From Rhizoctonia solani (taxonomy: Eukaryota > Basidiomycota > Agaricomycetes > Cantharellales > Ceratobasidiaceae), in the NCBI RefSeq assembly GCF_016906535.1, contig NC_057378.1, positions 124,001 to 188,000 of the forward strand: 64,000 nt of DNA, given 5' to 3'. The notes beneath the pieces were generated by a model. It was not told where the DNA came from and searched no databases. It saw only the letters and a program-made list of their open reading frames with translations. Shown here piece by piece: positions 1-10,006 of the stretch (the stretch's first letter is position 1; every line of letters starts with the position of its first letter). A program made the translations under genes and the position numbers.

Positions 1-14
1 GCACAGCACCGTCC

Positions 15-299
15 ATGGATCCACCAAGCAGCATGCCAACACGTACAGATCCAGCTGCCAGTGGTAGCTCTTCAAGACAAGCACCAATTGTTCCCAGGCC
101 ATCTGGAAGTGCGCAGCCAAGAGCAGCTACTGCTACACCAGAGCAGCTGTTGCAATTACAGCCTGGGTCTAGCTCCACAGCACCTACTACATCTGGGCAC
201 TCAGTAGTCACAGGAGGTGGAAGCTCACAGAGGAAGGTGTTCCGTCTGAAAGCATCAAAACTCTCAGCTAGTAATCACTCTGTTGACGCAAAAAAGTAA
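15..299 (+). CDS. Possible 3' part of a low-complexity protein
   Basis: Open frame of 94 codons rich in Ser, Pro, Thr and Gln, ending in a Lys-rich tail. It starts 15 bases from the window edge, so the ATG at 15 may be internal and this could be the last exon of a gene lying to the left. No domain is recognisable. Transposon-associated proteins often look like this, but nothing here proves that. Not a confident gene. Confidence 0.25.
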   Translation: MDPPSSMPTRTDPAASGSSSRQAPIVPRPSGSAQPRAATATPEQLLQLQPGSSSTAPTTSGHSVVTGGGSSQRKVFRLKASKLSASNHSVDAKK

Positions 300-393
300 C
301 GATTTGAAAATCTGTATAGCAATTCACTGGCAAGTGCTTAATAATATTATATTGTATAACAAGCCATAGGGCCCCCTGTAGAAAGACATAGAA

Positions 394-590
394 TGGGTGT
401 CTTTCTGTAAGGATTTTAGAAATAATTGGTCTCCTAAAATGGTCCGCCAGGATGGCTTGGAATTGGCCTGCACGCAGGAGGCTGTGCAAGCTTGGTCCAA
501 CAAGTAGACCTGTCCAAAATGCCTTTCTGTAAGCCATGGCCCATGCAAATAGAAATTGCGTTCTAAAAGTAAATTTTTAATTGAATTTAA
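394..590 (+). repeat. Dispersed direct repeat, copy 1
   Basis: A stretch running from 'tttctgtaaggatttt' to 'aattgaattt' recurs in diverged form at about 1284-1470. Shared landmarks in order are the tttctgtaaggattt start, a 'gtcaggac/gccaggat' block, 'gaggctgtgc', 'gcctttctgtaag' against 'gcctttccgtaag', and 'ggcccatg' against 'ggtccatg'. No coding capacity is seen. It is probably an old non-autonomous element or LTR piece. Confidence 0.6.
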
Positions 591-1090
591 TTTTACTCCT
601 GTACCAAGTCCGCCCCAATTATCCAGTGTATGCGGGCATATGTTATCATACATCATATATGAAGCTGCAAAAGTATACAAAAGGGTGTATAACAGCTCAA
701 GGATGTAATTGAATAACTCAGTACAATGAACTCCCTTAAATGCTTTGACTATGAAGAGGACACTTGGGCTCAAGAGGCGCATTGGCGTGGCCCTTGCTTT
801 TCCGCAAGGGCCTGGGGTTGGATCACGCGTTCTCAGCAGGCATATTGAAGTGGTGAGTGGGGAGCAAGTTTGTACAGGTGGGAGAGCGCAGAGGACTGAG
901 GATAGGGGAGGCTGCTTTTTGTTTGCGCCGCCCCTATCCCCTGTCTCTAATATATTGTAATTACTGTTGGAATATATGCAGTCACTGCAAAGCGCCAAAC
1001 TCCCAATTTGGTTACAAATCTTCAGGGCCTTATCTTATCAGCTTGATCTTGTTCCATTCTAAAGCTTGATACGTGCTTTACAAAATAGAA

Positions 1091-1107
1091 GGGGGGGATA
1101 CCCCCCC
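1091..1107. other. G7-ATA-C7 hairpin
   Basis: Seven G, the triplet ATA, then seven C form a short perfect hairpin. Further C runs follow at about 1140-1148. It lies between the two direct repeats. No function is assigned. Confidence 0.7.
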
Positions 1108-1283
1108 TCTCTAAAAAAAGATTTTAGATGTTTAAAACACCCCCCCTCCAATATCCAAATCTGCGTCCGAGCGCATTCCACACCAAGTTCCACGGTGTGA
1201 TCTGCATCTGGACTGGGCCTCATTTCTAAACTGACTTTTAGAATGTCCAGGACGTTCTAAAATTGTTACAGAAGGCAGCCAAC

Positions 1284-1470
1284 GGGTACGTTTCTGTAAG
1301 GATTTCTTCTAAATTTGTTGTCCTAAATTGTTCCGTCAGGACGGGACGGACTTGGCCCGCACAGCAGAGGCTGTGCTAGCGCTTGGACTTCATGTATTGC
1401 CTTTCCGTAAGGAATGGTCCATGTAAAATAGACTTTACTTATAAAATCATAATTGAAAATCTATGTACAT
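1284..1470 (+). repeat. Dispersed direct repeat, copy 2
   Basis: Diverged second copy of the 394-590 repeat, in the same orientation, about 890 bp downstream. The stretch between the copies (591-1283) and the tail to 1805 hold no gene that I can support. Confidence 0.6.
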
Positions 1471-1805
1471 GATCAAAGATCCCAAGTCAGTTGCTGTTCT
1501 TGCAAACTGGTGCGCTTGTTGATTGTTTCATGCTTGGTCAGCAGTGGCTAATCTTCCATGTTGGATCACCAGACTGAGGGTGCGTTCATAGGTGGGTCAA
1601 ACAAGATAGGTCAAATGTTTTGTTGAGTACACGCAATGTTGTGATTAAAAATAATTATAGAGCTACATGTAAGGTTTTTGAGACATCTGGCTATCACATA
1701 CTGGGTTCTCAAAGTTGTAAGCTTAGCTGCAAAACGTCAAGAGACATTTTGCATAAAACAATCAAAGGGGGGACAGCGCTAGTACATCCTTAAAAAATAG
1801 TAGGG

Positions 1806-1842
1806 GGTAGAGCGGTGGGTGGTCATGTGACTCACCCTCACA
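1806..1842 (+). repeat. First, split unit of the 83-bp array
   Basis: These 37 bases match the array segment from the 'gtagagcggtggg' block through the E-box to CCCTCACA. The unit continues without loss at 3047 once the intervening element and one CCCTCACA copy are removed, so the array originally began here. Confidence 0.85.
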
Positions 1843-3046
1843 AAAACCCCCAATTATCACAAGGGAGGCTTCTTTGGAAATCCGGCCCTCTACTAGTGTT
1901 CATATCCGGAAGCTTTTTGGCGGCCGCTCATAGGACTCATGTCCGGAACCCAAAGATGCCTCGGACCCCAAGCCTTCCATGTCCGGAAGTTGAATGATGC
2001 CTTGGGCCGTATGCGCCCGGCGCTTAAATGTATTTATCTCTAAATATATACATATTTTTCTTTTATGACCCCGCTCCAGTTTTTGAGCCCACTCGCGGTA
2101 TGCCGGCCTTCTCTCGCTTGGGTAAAAGTCGCGTCAGTTCATTCCTATCCTTGAGAATGTGGCAATCCTTCAACTCCACGTCCTCAGTTTCCGAGCCTGG
2201 TGTGTTTACAATGCCAACGCGCATCAAGAGCTCATTTGTTGGTACCAGTTGGTAGTAGGGGATCTCCATTGGCCGACCAAGATGTATAGCCCGGTACTTG
2301 GCCCGCAATCCAATCTTCTGATAGATTTGGACGGCAACATATGAGATATGGCCGAGATGGTTGGTTTGGGGGACCCATAGGTTCATCCCATTGTATCCAC
2401 CCTCCTTGATGTATATAGCCATAACTATAATATTCAGTTTGAACTTGTCCATATACGATTGAAACAAGACTTACCTCTCCCAAGTACAAGCTGTTTTTCC
2501 AACAGAATCCAGACAAAAGACCCGGAGTATCAAAGGCAGGGAGTAAATCTAAGAAAGTACTAGGGGCGGACAGCGCGCTATTCCGTTTGATTATATCCTT
2601 CCCAGGCCGAATGATATTACGCGCGGATAGTTTGCCTAAACTTGCCATAGTATGTGTACAAGTTTTAAGGATGATTGCAAACGAGCTCCGACTCTAACAA
2701 TGATCACGCAATACGCTAAGAACAGCTAAATTTTTTGGCATGGGAAGACAACAGAAGTTCCCCAAGCCTTAGTAATCCTGAACAAAATGCAAGCGCATAT
2801 ACCTGGGACTTCAAACTCAAAACAGAGGATGAAAACAATTGATTTTAATTTAGACTAGTAAATACAGTAGCTAAATGTACCAGGAACGCTACCTAACTCC
2901 CAAACAACAACGCGAGTTGAATACCATCACAATCAAAATTGATTGTTTGACGGTGTTAGCACCCAGAAAAACAATCACCCAGAGAGTGGACCTGCACGTG
3001 ATATCTGGAAGCCAAAGAAGCCTCCCCCAGGATAATTGGGGGTCCT
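1843..3046. mobile_element. 1.2-kb TIR DNA transposon (hAT-like) inside the minisatellite
   Basis: Both ends carry inverted repeats: AAAACCCCCAATTAT at 1843-1857 against AGGACCCCCAATTAT (reverse strand) at 3032-3046, then a 5-nt spacer, then a perfect 15-bp pair GGGAGGCTTCTTTGG at 1863-1877 and 3012-3026. The 8-bp sequence CCCTCACA directly flanks both ends (1835-1842 and 3047-3054), as expected of a target-site duplication. Three subterminal copies of a TCCGGAA-containing motif lie at about 1904, 1939 and 1981. An 8-bp duplication is typical of hAT elements, but no transposase is present, so the element is non-autonomous. It carries the spliced gene at 2063-2648. Confidence 0.8.
2063..2648 (-). 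CDS. Unrecognised two-exon gene carried by the TIR element
   Basis: Exon 1 runs from the ATG at 2648 to 2475 and exon 2 from 2404 to 2063. The intron between (2474-2405, 70 nt) has a GTAAGT donor and an AAG acceptor and joins the frames in phase 0, giving about 172 residues. Exon 2 contains the segment YRAIHLGRPMEIPYYQLV and an acidic stretch near its end; the C-terminus is basic and Gly-rich. I do not recognise the family. No signal peptide or membrane segment is evident. Because the gene lies wholly between the inverted repeats of a DNA transposon it may be a captured host gene fragment, so truncation relative to a parent gene is likely. The splice structure argues for capture at the DNA level. 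Confidence 0.55.
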
Positions 3047-5720
3047 CCCTCACATAACTGTGGGTGGTATAGTTGCGTACCAAGTATGCAACTCTGCATG
3101 AGCAGTGCAGTGGGTGGTCACGTGACTCACCCTAACACAATTGTGTGTGATATAGTTGCGTACTTGGTACGCAACTCTACATGAGTAGAGCGGTGGATGG
3201 TCACATGATTCACCCTAACATAACTGTGTGTGATATAGTTGCGTACTTGGTACGCAACTCTACATGAGTAGAGCAGTGGATGGTCATGTGACTCACCCTA
3301 ACACAGTTGTGTGTGGTATAGTTGCGTACCAAGTGCGCAACTCTGCATGAGTAGTGCAGTGGAGGGTCACATGATTCACCCTAACATAACTGTGGCTGGT
3401 ATAGTTGCGTACCAAGTACGCAACTCTGCACAAGTAGAGTGGTGGATGGTCATGTGACTCACCCTAATGTAGCTGTGGGTGGTATAGTTGCGTACCAAGT
3501 ATGCAACTCAACATGAGTAGAGCGGTGGGTGGTCACGTGACTCACCCTAACACAGTTGTGTGTGATATAGTTGCGTACTTGGTACGCAACTCTGCATGAG
3601 TAGTGCAGTGGAGGGTCACATGACTCACCCTAACATAACTGTGGGTGGTATAGTTGCGTACCAAGTACGCAACTCTCCATGAGTAGTGCGGTGGAGGGTC
3701 ACATGACTCACCCTAACATAACTGTGTGCGCTATAGTTGCGTACTTGGTACGCAACTCTACATGAGTAGAGCGGTGGATGGTCACGTGACTCACCCTAAC
3801 ACAGTTGTGTGTGGTATAGTTGCGTACTTGGTACGCAACTCTGCATGAGTAGTGCAGTGGATGGTCACGTGACTCACCCTAACACAATTGTGTGTGATAT
3901 AGTTGCGTACCAAGTACGCAACTCTGCACAAGTAGAGTGGTGGGTGGTCATGTGACTCACCCTCACATAACTGTGGGTGGTATAGTTGCGTACCAAGTAC
4001 GCAACTCTGCATGAGTAGTGCGGTGGATGGTCACGTGACTCACCCTAACACAATTGTGTGTGATATAGTTGCGTACCAAGTACGCATCTCTGCGTGAGTA
4101 GTGTGGTGGGTGGTCACATGATTCACCCCAACATAACTGTGGGTGGTATAGTTGCGTACTTGGTACGCAACTCTCCATGAGTAGTGTGGTGGAGGGTCAC
4201 ATGACTCACCCTAACATAACTGTGTGCGGTATAGTTGCGCACACAACTCCGCATGAGTAGAGCAGTGGGTGGTCATGTGACTCACCCTCACATAACTGTG
4301 GGTGGTATAGTTGCGTACCAAGTACGCAACTCTGCATGAGTAGTGTGGTGGGTGGTCACGTGACTCACCCTAACACAATTGTGTGTGATATAGTTGCGTA
4401 CTTGGTACGCAACTCTACATGAGTAGAGCGGTGGATGGCCACGTGACTCACCCTAACACAGTTGTGTGTGGTATAGTTGCGTACCAAGTACGCAATTCTG
4501 CATGAGTAGTGCGGTGGAGGGTCACATGACTCACCCTAACATAACTGTGGGTGGTATAGTTGCGTACTTGGTACGCAACTCTGCACAAGTATAGTGGTGG
4601 GTGGTCATGTGACTCACCCTAACATAACTGTGGGTGGTATAGTTGCGTACTTGGTACGCAACTCTCCATGAGTAGTGCGGTGGAGGGTCACATGACTCAC
4701 CCTAGCACAGTTGTGTGTGATATAGTTGCGTACTTGGTACGCAACTCTGCATGAGTAGTGCGGTGGATGGTCATGTGACTCACCCTAACACAATTGTGTG
4801 TGATATAGTTGCATACCAAGTACGCATCTCTGCATGAGTAGTGCAGTGGATGGTCACATGATTCACCCTAATATAACTGTGGGTGGTATAGTTGCGTACC
4901 AAGTACGCAACTCTGCACAAGTAGAGCGGTGGATGGTCACGTGACTCACCCTAACATAACTGTGGGTGGTATAGTTGCGTACCAAGTACGCAACTCTGCA
5001 CAAGTAGAGCGGTGGATGGTCACGTGACTCACCCTAACATAACTGTGGGTGGTATAGTTGCGTACCAAGTACGCAACTCTCCATGAGTAGTGCGGTGGAG
5101 GGTCACATGACTCACCCTAACATAACTGTGTGCGCTATAGTTGCATACGCAACTCCGCATGAGTAGAGCAGTGGGTGGTCATGTGACTCACCCTCACATA
5201 ACTGTGGGTGGTATAGTTGCGTACCAAGTACGCAACTCCGCATGAGTAGAGCAGTGGGTGGTCATGTGACTCACCCTCACATAACTGTGGGTGGTATAGT
5301 TGCGTACCAAGTACGCAACTCTGCATGAGTAGAGCAGTGGATGGTCACGTGACTCACCCTAACATAACTGTGTGCAATATAGTTGCGTACGCAACCCTGC
5401 ATGAGTAGAGCGGTGGGTGGTCATGTGACTCACCCTAACACAATTGTGTGTGATATAGTTGCGTACCAAGTACGCAACTCTGCATGAGTAGAGTGATGGG
5501 TGGTCATGTGACTCACCCTAACATGATTGTGGGTCATATAGCTGCGTACTTGGTACGCAACTGTGAGTACAAGGAGTAATCATTGATCATGTGACTCACC
5601 CTAACATTGACCATGGTGCTATACTTCTGCATGTTGTACGCAATTCTGTGTGGCATGGGTGGTCAGTTGTCACATGACTCACCCTAACTTAGGGGATGGT
5701 GGTATTGCTGTGTGTAAAGT
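3047..5720 (+). repeat. 83-bp minisatellite array, about 33 units
   Basis: The period measured between successive GGTCA blocks is exactly 83 bp (3120, 3203, 3286, 3369). Each unit has three fixed parts. Part one is a 9-bp inverted repeat, GTTGCGTAC then CAA or TTG then GTACGCAAC. Part two is a 'gcatgagtag' linker. Part three is an E-box palindrome (TCACGTGA, TCACATGA or TCATGTGA) merged with TGACTCA, followed by CACCCTAACA. I count roughly 17 units with CAA, 11 with TTG, and 3 in which the centre and part of an arm are missing (about 4234, 5138, 5382). The last two units (from about 5600) are degenerate. Nothing in it looks coding. Confidence 0.95.
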
Positions 5721-5822
5721 ACGCAACTTTTTGTAGGAGGGCTGATGCTTTCCCTATAATCCACCCTAACACCATATGTGGGTTGTGTCCACCTGGTTCC
5801 CACCCTGTGCCATCTCACAGTT

Positions 5823-5888
5823 CACCCTGCAGTGTAGCTTGGGCCACCCTGCAGTGTAGCTTGGATCACCCTGCAGTGTAGCTTGGTT
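5823..5888 (+). repeat. 22-bp tandem repeat, three copies
   Basis: Three copies beginning CACCCTGCAGTGTAGCTTGG start at 5823, 5845 and 5867, exactly 22 bp apart. They sit in the degenerate right edge of the 83-bp array and share its CACCCT block, so they may have grown from a decayed unit. Confidence 0.9.
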
Positions 5889-5924
5889 CAACCTACCACC
5901 AACCTACTACTTTGTAATAACCTA

Positions 5925-6119
5925 AGTCACTTATCCCTTTCTTTACACCTATCACACCTCCCAGGCCTAAGGCCCCCTTGCAGTAGTACAGAAGTAGTAG
6001 GCCGCCATAAGCGGTATTAGTATAGCCTTAGATAGTCAGTTTACATAAGCAAGTGTAGTAGTACAGCCTCAAGCGCCCGCCCACTAGCGTGTACCCAACC
6101 TTACAGTTGGCGTACAACA
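5925..6119 (+). mobile_element. LTR fragment (3' part) of a Ty3/gypsy element
   Basis: This segment matches, in opposite orientation, the inner part of the LTR at 62535-63090: 'caggcctaaggccccc', 'gtaggccgcc', 'aagcgcccgcccactagcg', then 'cttacagttggcgtac' and a CA end at 6119. Only the 3' part of the LTR is present, and no internal domain follows it. It directly abuts the right edge of the minisatellite. Confidence 0.75.
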
Positions 6120-6904
6120 GCTTCTGAGGGGCACAGGACAGATGGTCCTGCCTGCACATTGCATTGTTGGGCCAGCAGGTGGACACCATTTGTCCTTTGA
6201 TGTGCAGCTATAGTCCCTGGCTTCTGGTGATACCAAAATGGATAACATTTCAAGCAGTTGCAGAGGCTCTTCCAGCCAAGCAAGCAGTCAGAGATACATT
6301 TCTTGGACTGTAAACTACCATGAAGCTCAAATTAATTAAACTTAGATGAATTAAACTTGCCTTTCTAGCCTTTTCCTTTGCTTTTAGTAATATTTCAGTA
6401 TTGTACTTTGCCATGTGTGCTAGGTGTTGACTTTGATACATTGTGGCATGGGTGAGGAGAAGAACAAAATTGTCTAAGTTGTCCCCAATGCTCATGGCCA
6501 TTAAATTTCAAATAGACCCTGAAGATTGTATTCCTATTCTAAGTCTGGTCAATTACTATACAACAACGCCACAGCAAAGCATGATCTGAGATCCAATCTA
6601 AGTCTGGACACGTGCTGTCCAAGTCCTGTGCCCGCCGCACACCCTTTGTCAAAAAGGGGGTGAAGTCCTGTGAAGGCTAACTCATACACCCAAGCTAGAC
6701 CTACAGTGATTGCGTAACCCTTACACTTGTTGCCTCCTCCCAATCATACACGCAAAACCCATTCCGTCTAATTTGTCTTGTTTTCTCCATGGTTAGGTAT
6801 ACTACTCAGCTCCGTATCCATATTGTTCTTCCTCATCCCCATGTGCGTTATTGCCCGTGCCTTGACTTGCCTCAACCCCCACTCCGCCGTTTCTACTTTA
6901 TATC

Positions 6905-7010
6905 ATGTACTATTATCTTACGTCGTGTCGTTTTGTGTGTCGTTTTGTGCCGCGTCGTGTCGTTTTGTGTTGGATTGTGTCGTGCCGTGTAGCGTCGGGT
7001 TGTATTGGGT
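6905..7010 (+). repeat. GTCGTTTTGTG simple-sequence patch
   Basis: Irregular tandem reiteration of GTCGTTTTGTG and GTCGTG motifs. It creates the hydrophobic, Val/Cys-rich open frame seen here, which I do not regard as a gene. Confidence 0.7.
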
Positions 7011-7199
7011 TATACTTGTGACGTATGCTTGTGTTGTGCAAGCCTCTGTGAGAACTGAAACAATGAATTACTGTATTAGCTGTATTATACTGTGTGCGTG
7101 AATGAGATCAATCGCCAATTATAGTTTAAAAGCGAGCGTATACAGGTAGCTAATTAACAAACAACGCCGCAAAGACCACTCAATCGTGAGAAGAGTATC

Positions 7200-7322
7200 A
7201 AACTCGTGAGTAAACACGAGTGGATCGAGTGGATCGAGTGGATCATGAGACTGGTATCAGACTCGTGAGTAACAACGAGTGGATCGAGTAGATTGCGAGG
7301 CTCTACATGAACTCGTGAGACC
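7200..7322 (+). repeat. 59-bp tandem repeat, about 2.2 copies
   Basis: 'actcgtgagtaa' followed by 'cgagtggatcgag' occurs at 7202 and again at 7261, 59 bp apart; a third partial copy starts near 7311. Within it GTGGATCGA itself repeats three times. CTCGTGAG and CACGAG form small inverted pairs. Confidence 0.75.
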
Positions 7323-7711
7323 GCACGATGTGACATAAGAACTTACGACACTGACGGATCGGGGGGGGGCCTCCTCGCAGCGCTCCGGTCCTCATGAGTG
7401 CTCTGGAGGCCTCCGGATAAGTTCATGCCCCCGTAGAGTATGTAGATACACCGGTTACGATTGTTACGTTGACACGAATTATACATGATTATTGGTTTTA
7501 CAGCGTAGCCCGGTGAAGGAAAAAGGATATATATACCTATAAATGACGTGATTAATTCCAAAAACAAAATGCGAATGACGCGATGGAGCCGGCCCGATCA
7601 TAATGCGGCCGCTCGGCGCTGATCAGTGTGCATTAGACAGCAATAGAATACATTAAAATAGGAATAGGATAGAAAACTGCCTTACGGGCAGCTATCCACT
7701 GAGGAGCAGTG

Positions 7712-7835
7712 CGGATTTTGCCAGTCATCAGCACGTTCAAATTACATAGTAAAAAATCCGCACCTTTTTCCGCACGTTCCTCGCGGATTAAGACCGGTCG
7801 GATTTTCCCCACTTGTGGGGTCCACGGTACCTGTC
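7712..7835. repeat. GGTCGGATT-type dispersed repeat, copy A
   Basis: Contains 'gcggattttgccagtcatc', 'atccgcacc', 'ccgcac' and 'ggtcggatt' blocks. The GGATTTTGCCAGT block recurs at 18363 and the GGTCGGATT block in both other copies (16980-17112 and 18270-18485). Probably a non-autonomous mobile family. Confidence 0.6.
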
Positions 7836-8277
7836 AGTAGGCTGAATCTTGGCTGCCCATAACATCAGCCGCCTGGCTTCTGTGTGTCCAGGCTTAATTG
7901 TGGCGCGACGAATCTAAGGTAAACTAAGCCAAGACACAGCACTACAAAACTTAACGCTTGCTTGGCTTCTTATTAGCATCCCAATATTTGTCAAGGCACC
8001 AGCACGACTGAAAGAACAATTTCTCAATTCCGTCCCTCGCGACCACACCGTGCAACGACGACGATATGCGGCTTCCGTGCCGGTCAGATAGCTCATAGAG
8101 GACACAAACCCCATGCACAAGGAATTAGATCATGTTGGACATGGGATCTTCGAAAAGACCAGGCTATCCAAAACGGGGTTTGGACAACACCAAACGAAGC
8201 TTGACAGCCCGACGCACCGAAGCTCGATGAGGCTGTCACGCGGCTGACGACAGCCTGTACCCTGTGGGTGTCGGGGC

Positions 8278-8286
8278 ATATTATAA
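8278..8286 (+). promoter_or_regulatory. TATA-like box upstream of the AA12 gene
   Basis: TATTATAAG lies about 50 bp before the ATG at 8335 in GC-richer sequence. The position suits a core promoter with a very short leader. No transcript data are available. Confidence 0.4.
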
Positions 8287-8334
8287 GGCGGGGGAGATTC
8301 GTCGGAATGCTGAGCATCGGTTCCTCGATTCGAT

Positions 8335-10006
8335 ATGCGTTCTCTCTCCCTTGCTCTCCTTGGTGGTGCTCTCTCTGCTATTGCTTTGCCTGATACCCCT
8401 GGCGAATGCCAGCCCTCCTTGTCGTTATCATTTGCGTACCAGCCGACTGTCGTTGAAGGACTCTCTGCTCGTGTCATTTATAAGAACTTGACTACCCCTC
8501 GTGGTGTTCGCTTCGATCAAGATGTCAACTTGCTTGTGGTAGAACGCGGCAAGGGCATCATTGCATTGACCGAGCGCGATGATGCCACCTGCGGCGGTTG
8601 GGAGAAGCGCACTGTCATAACCCAATCCGACTTGGAGCACGGCATTGAAGTTGGGCCAATTCCTGGAAACAAAGACAAGCAGTATCTCTACGCGAGCTCC
8701 AAAGAGAAAGTTTACCGGTGGGAGTACAACCCAAAGAACGCTGCAATCATTGGAAATCCTACCATTATCGCGTTTAACATGTCGAATTCTGGTAAGTTTC
8801 TTCTCAATCAAACATTCATTTGTAATCCGATCTGATTAATTGGCTAGATCATGTTACGCGTACCTTGCTCTTACAGCCTGGGGAAGATGGTCAATCCGAG
8901 TATCTCATTGTCAGCCGTGGCTCAGCTAGCAACTTTGACGAGTCGTCGGGTATGTTAATCAATAGATTCCGTTACATCGGATGGTGCTAATAATGTTATG
9001 TGGCTTTAGCCGACGTGAACGCTGGTCCCGCTCAAATTCGCCGTTTCCCTCTTACAAAGTCTGACCGTCCTACAGAGGGTTATAGCTGGAATCAAGGAAC
9101 GGTTCTGGCATGGGGTGTTCGTAATGGTGTTGGCATTGCACTTTCCAAGGACGGAAAAGACCTCTGGGAGATTGAGAATAGCTCGGATAATCTTAGGTGG
9201 CGCGGCGTCAATATTCATACTGATAACCCTTGTATGTCTTCTAAGCTTATTACTGGAATTCGGACTAACATATGAATAGCTGAGGAGCTTAACCGAATTT
9301 CCCTTCGTGACCCCGAAAATATTCCCATCGAAAGCAAGTTCTATGGATACCCATCCTGCTATACCGCATGGAACTCATCATCAGTGCCTCGCAATGAGTC
9401 CCAGCCTGTCTTTGATCTTCCAACTGGTGCTCAGTTCTCCAGACGCCCAGTAGGAACTCAACCGGATGACGCATGGTGCCAGAACCCCAACAACAACAAG
9501 CCTCCTCGCCTCTCGTTCCAAGCCCATTCGGCACCTCTCGACCTTGTTTTCTACGACAACTCGAAGTGTGTCCCCAGGGACAACAATGTTGGCATCTCTC
9601 GCAAATGGGACGGTGATGCATTTACCAGCTTCCGCGGCTCCTGGAATCGCCGACCACCAACCGGTAATATTTGCCCAGCCCTTATATAAAGCTTGATAAT
9701 AATCCCGAATCACGCAGGTTACAGCGTTGTCCGCATCCCATGGGAGGGTGATGCTCCTCGCGCGCCCGCCAACTCGGTCAATGGTTACGAGCACATTGTA
9801 TATGCGCCAGACCTGACCAAGTGCCCTTCGCAATGCATCCGCCCCGTTGGCTTGGCTTTCGGCGAGAAAGGGCAGTTGTATGTGTCTTCGGACGAAACTG
9901 GAGAGGTATTTTAGAGTCGTGGCCCCCTGTTCAAGCTTAATCTGACCTATAATGCCTATAGATTTTCGTGATTGAAAACAAGGAAGCCCAATTAACTGCG
10001 AATTGA
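8335..10006 (+). CDS. Secreted AA12-type quinoprotein sugar dehydrogenase (sorbosone/pyranose dehydrogenase-like)
   Basis: Six exons (8335-8791, 8848-8949, 9010-9231, 9280-9663, 9718-9905, 9962-10006) with GT-AG introns of 48-60 nt join to 465 residues. Residues 1-18 (MRSLSLALLGGALSAIAL) form a signal peptide. The body has the beta-propeller pattern of soluble PQQ-dependent glucose/sorbosone dehydrogenases: LTTPRGVRFD early, then NGVGIALSKDGKDLW, a long middle section with TAFTSF/GSWNRRPP-like elements, and a C-terminal IRPVGLAFGEKGQLYVSSD blade. Fungal AA12 enzymes oxidise aldose or 2-keto sugars extracellularly and can supply electrons to lytic polysaccharide monooxygenases; that role is family knowledge. 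No cytochrome or CBM1 module is present. The ATG at 8335 is chosen because it opens the signal peptide. The protein ends soon after the last blade, so it is a single-domain form. Confidence 0.75.

Larger units (their letters stand above)
6120..8277. other. Gene-poor repeat-rich spacer
   Basis: No supportable gene. Open frames here (such as 6250-6501 on the minus strand and 6778-7101 on the plus strand) have low-complexity or hydrophobic composition without a plausible gene structure. The stretch holds a simple-sequence patch, a 59-bp repeat and one GGTCGGATT-rich repeat, listed separately. Confidence 0.6.

Noticed and set aside
3791..5326. Minus-strand open frames of 60-73 codons inside the minisatellite, with recurring peptides
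   Set aside because: They follow the 83-bp period, which is not a multiple of three, so the peptide pattern shifts frame from unit to unit. They are a by-product of the repeat.
3047..5720. CRISPR-like array (regular palindromic repeats)
   Set aside because: The whole 83-bp unit repeats; there are no unique spacers and no cas genes, and the host is eukaryotic.
6778..7101. 107-codon hydrophobic frame that could be a membrane protein
   Set aside because: Its composition comes from GTCGTTTTGTG simple repeats; a second frame over the same bases is also open.
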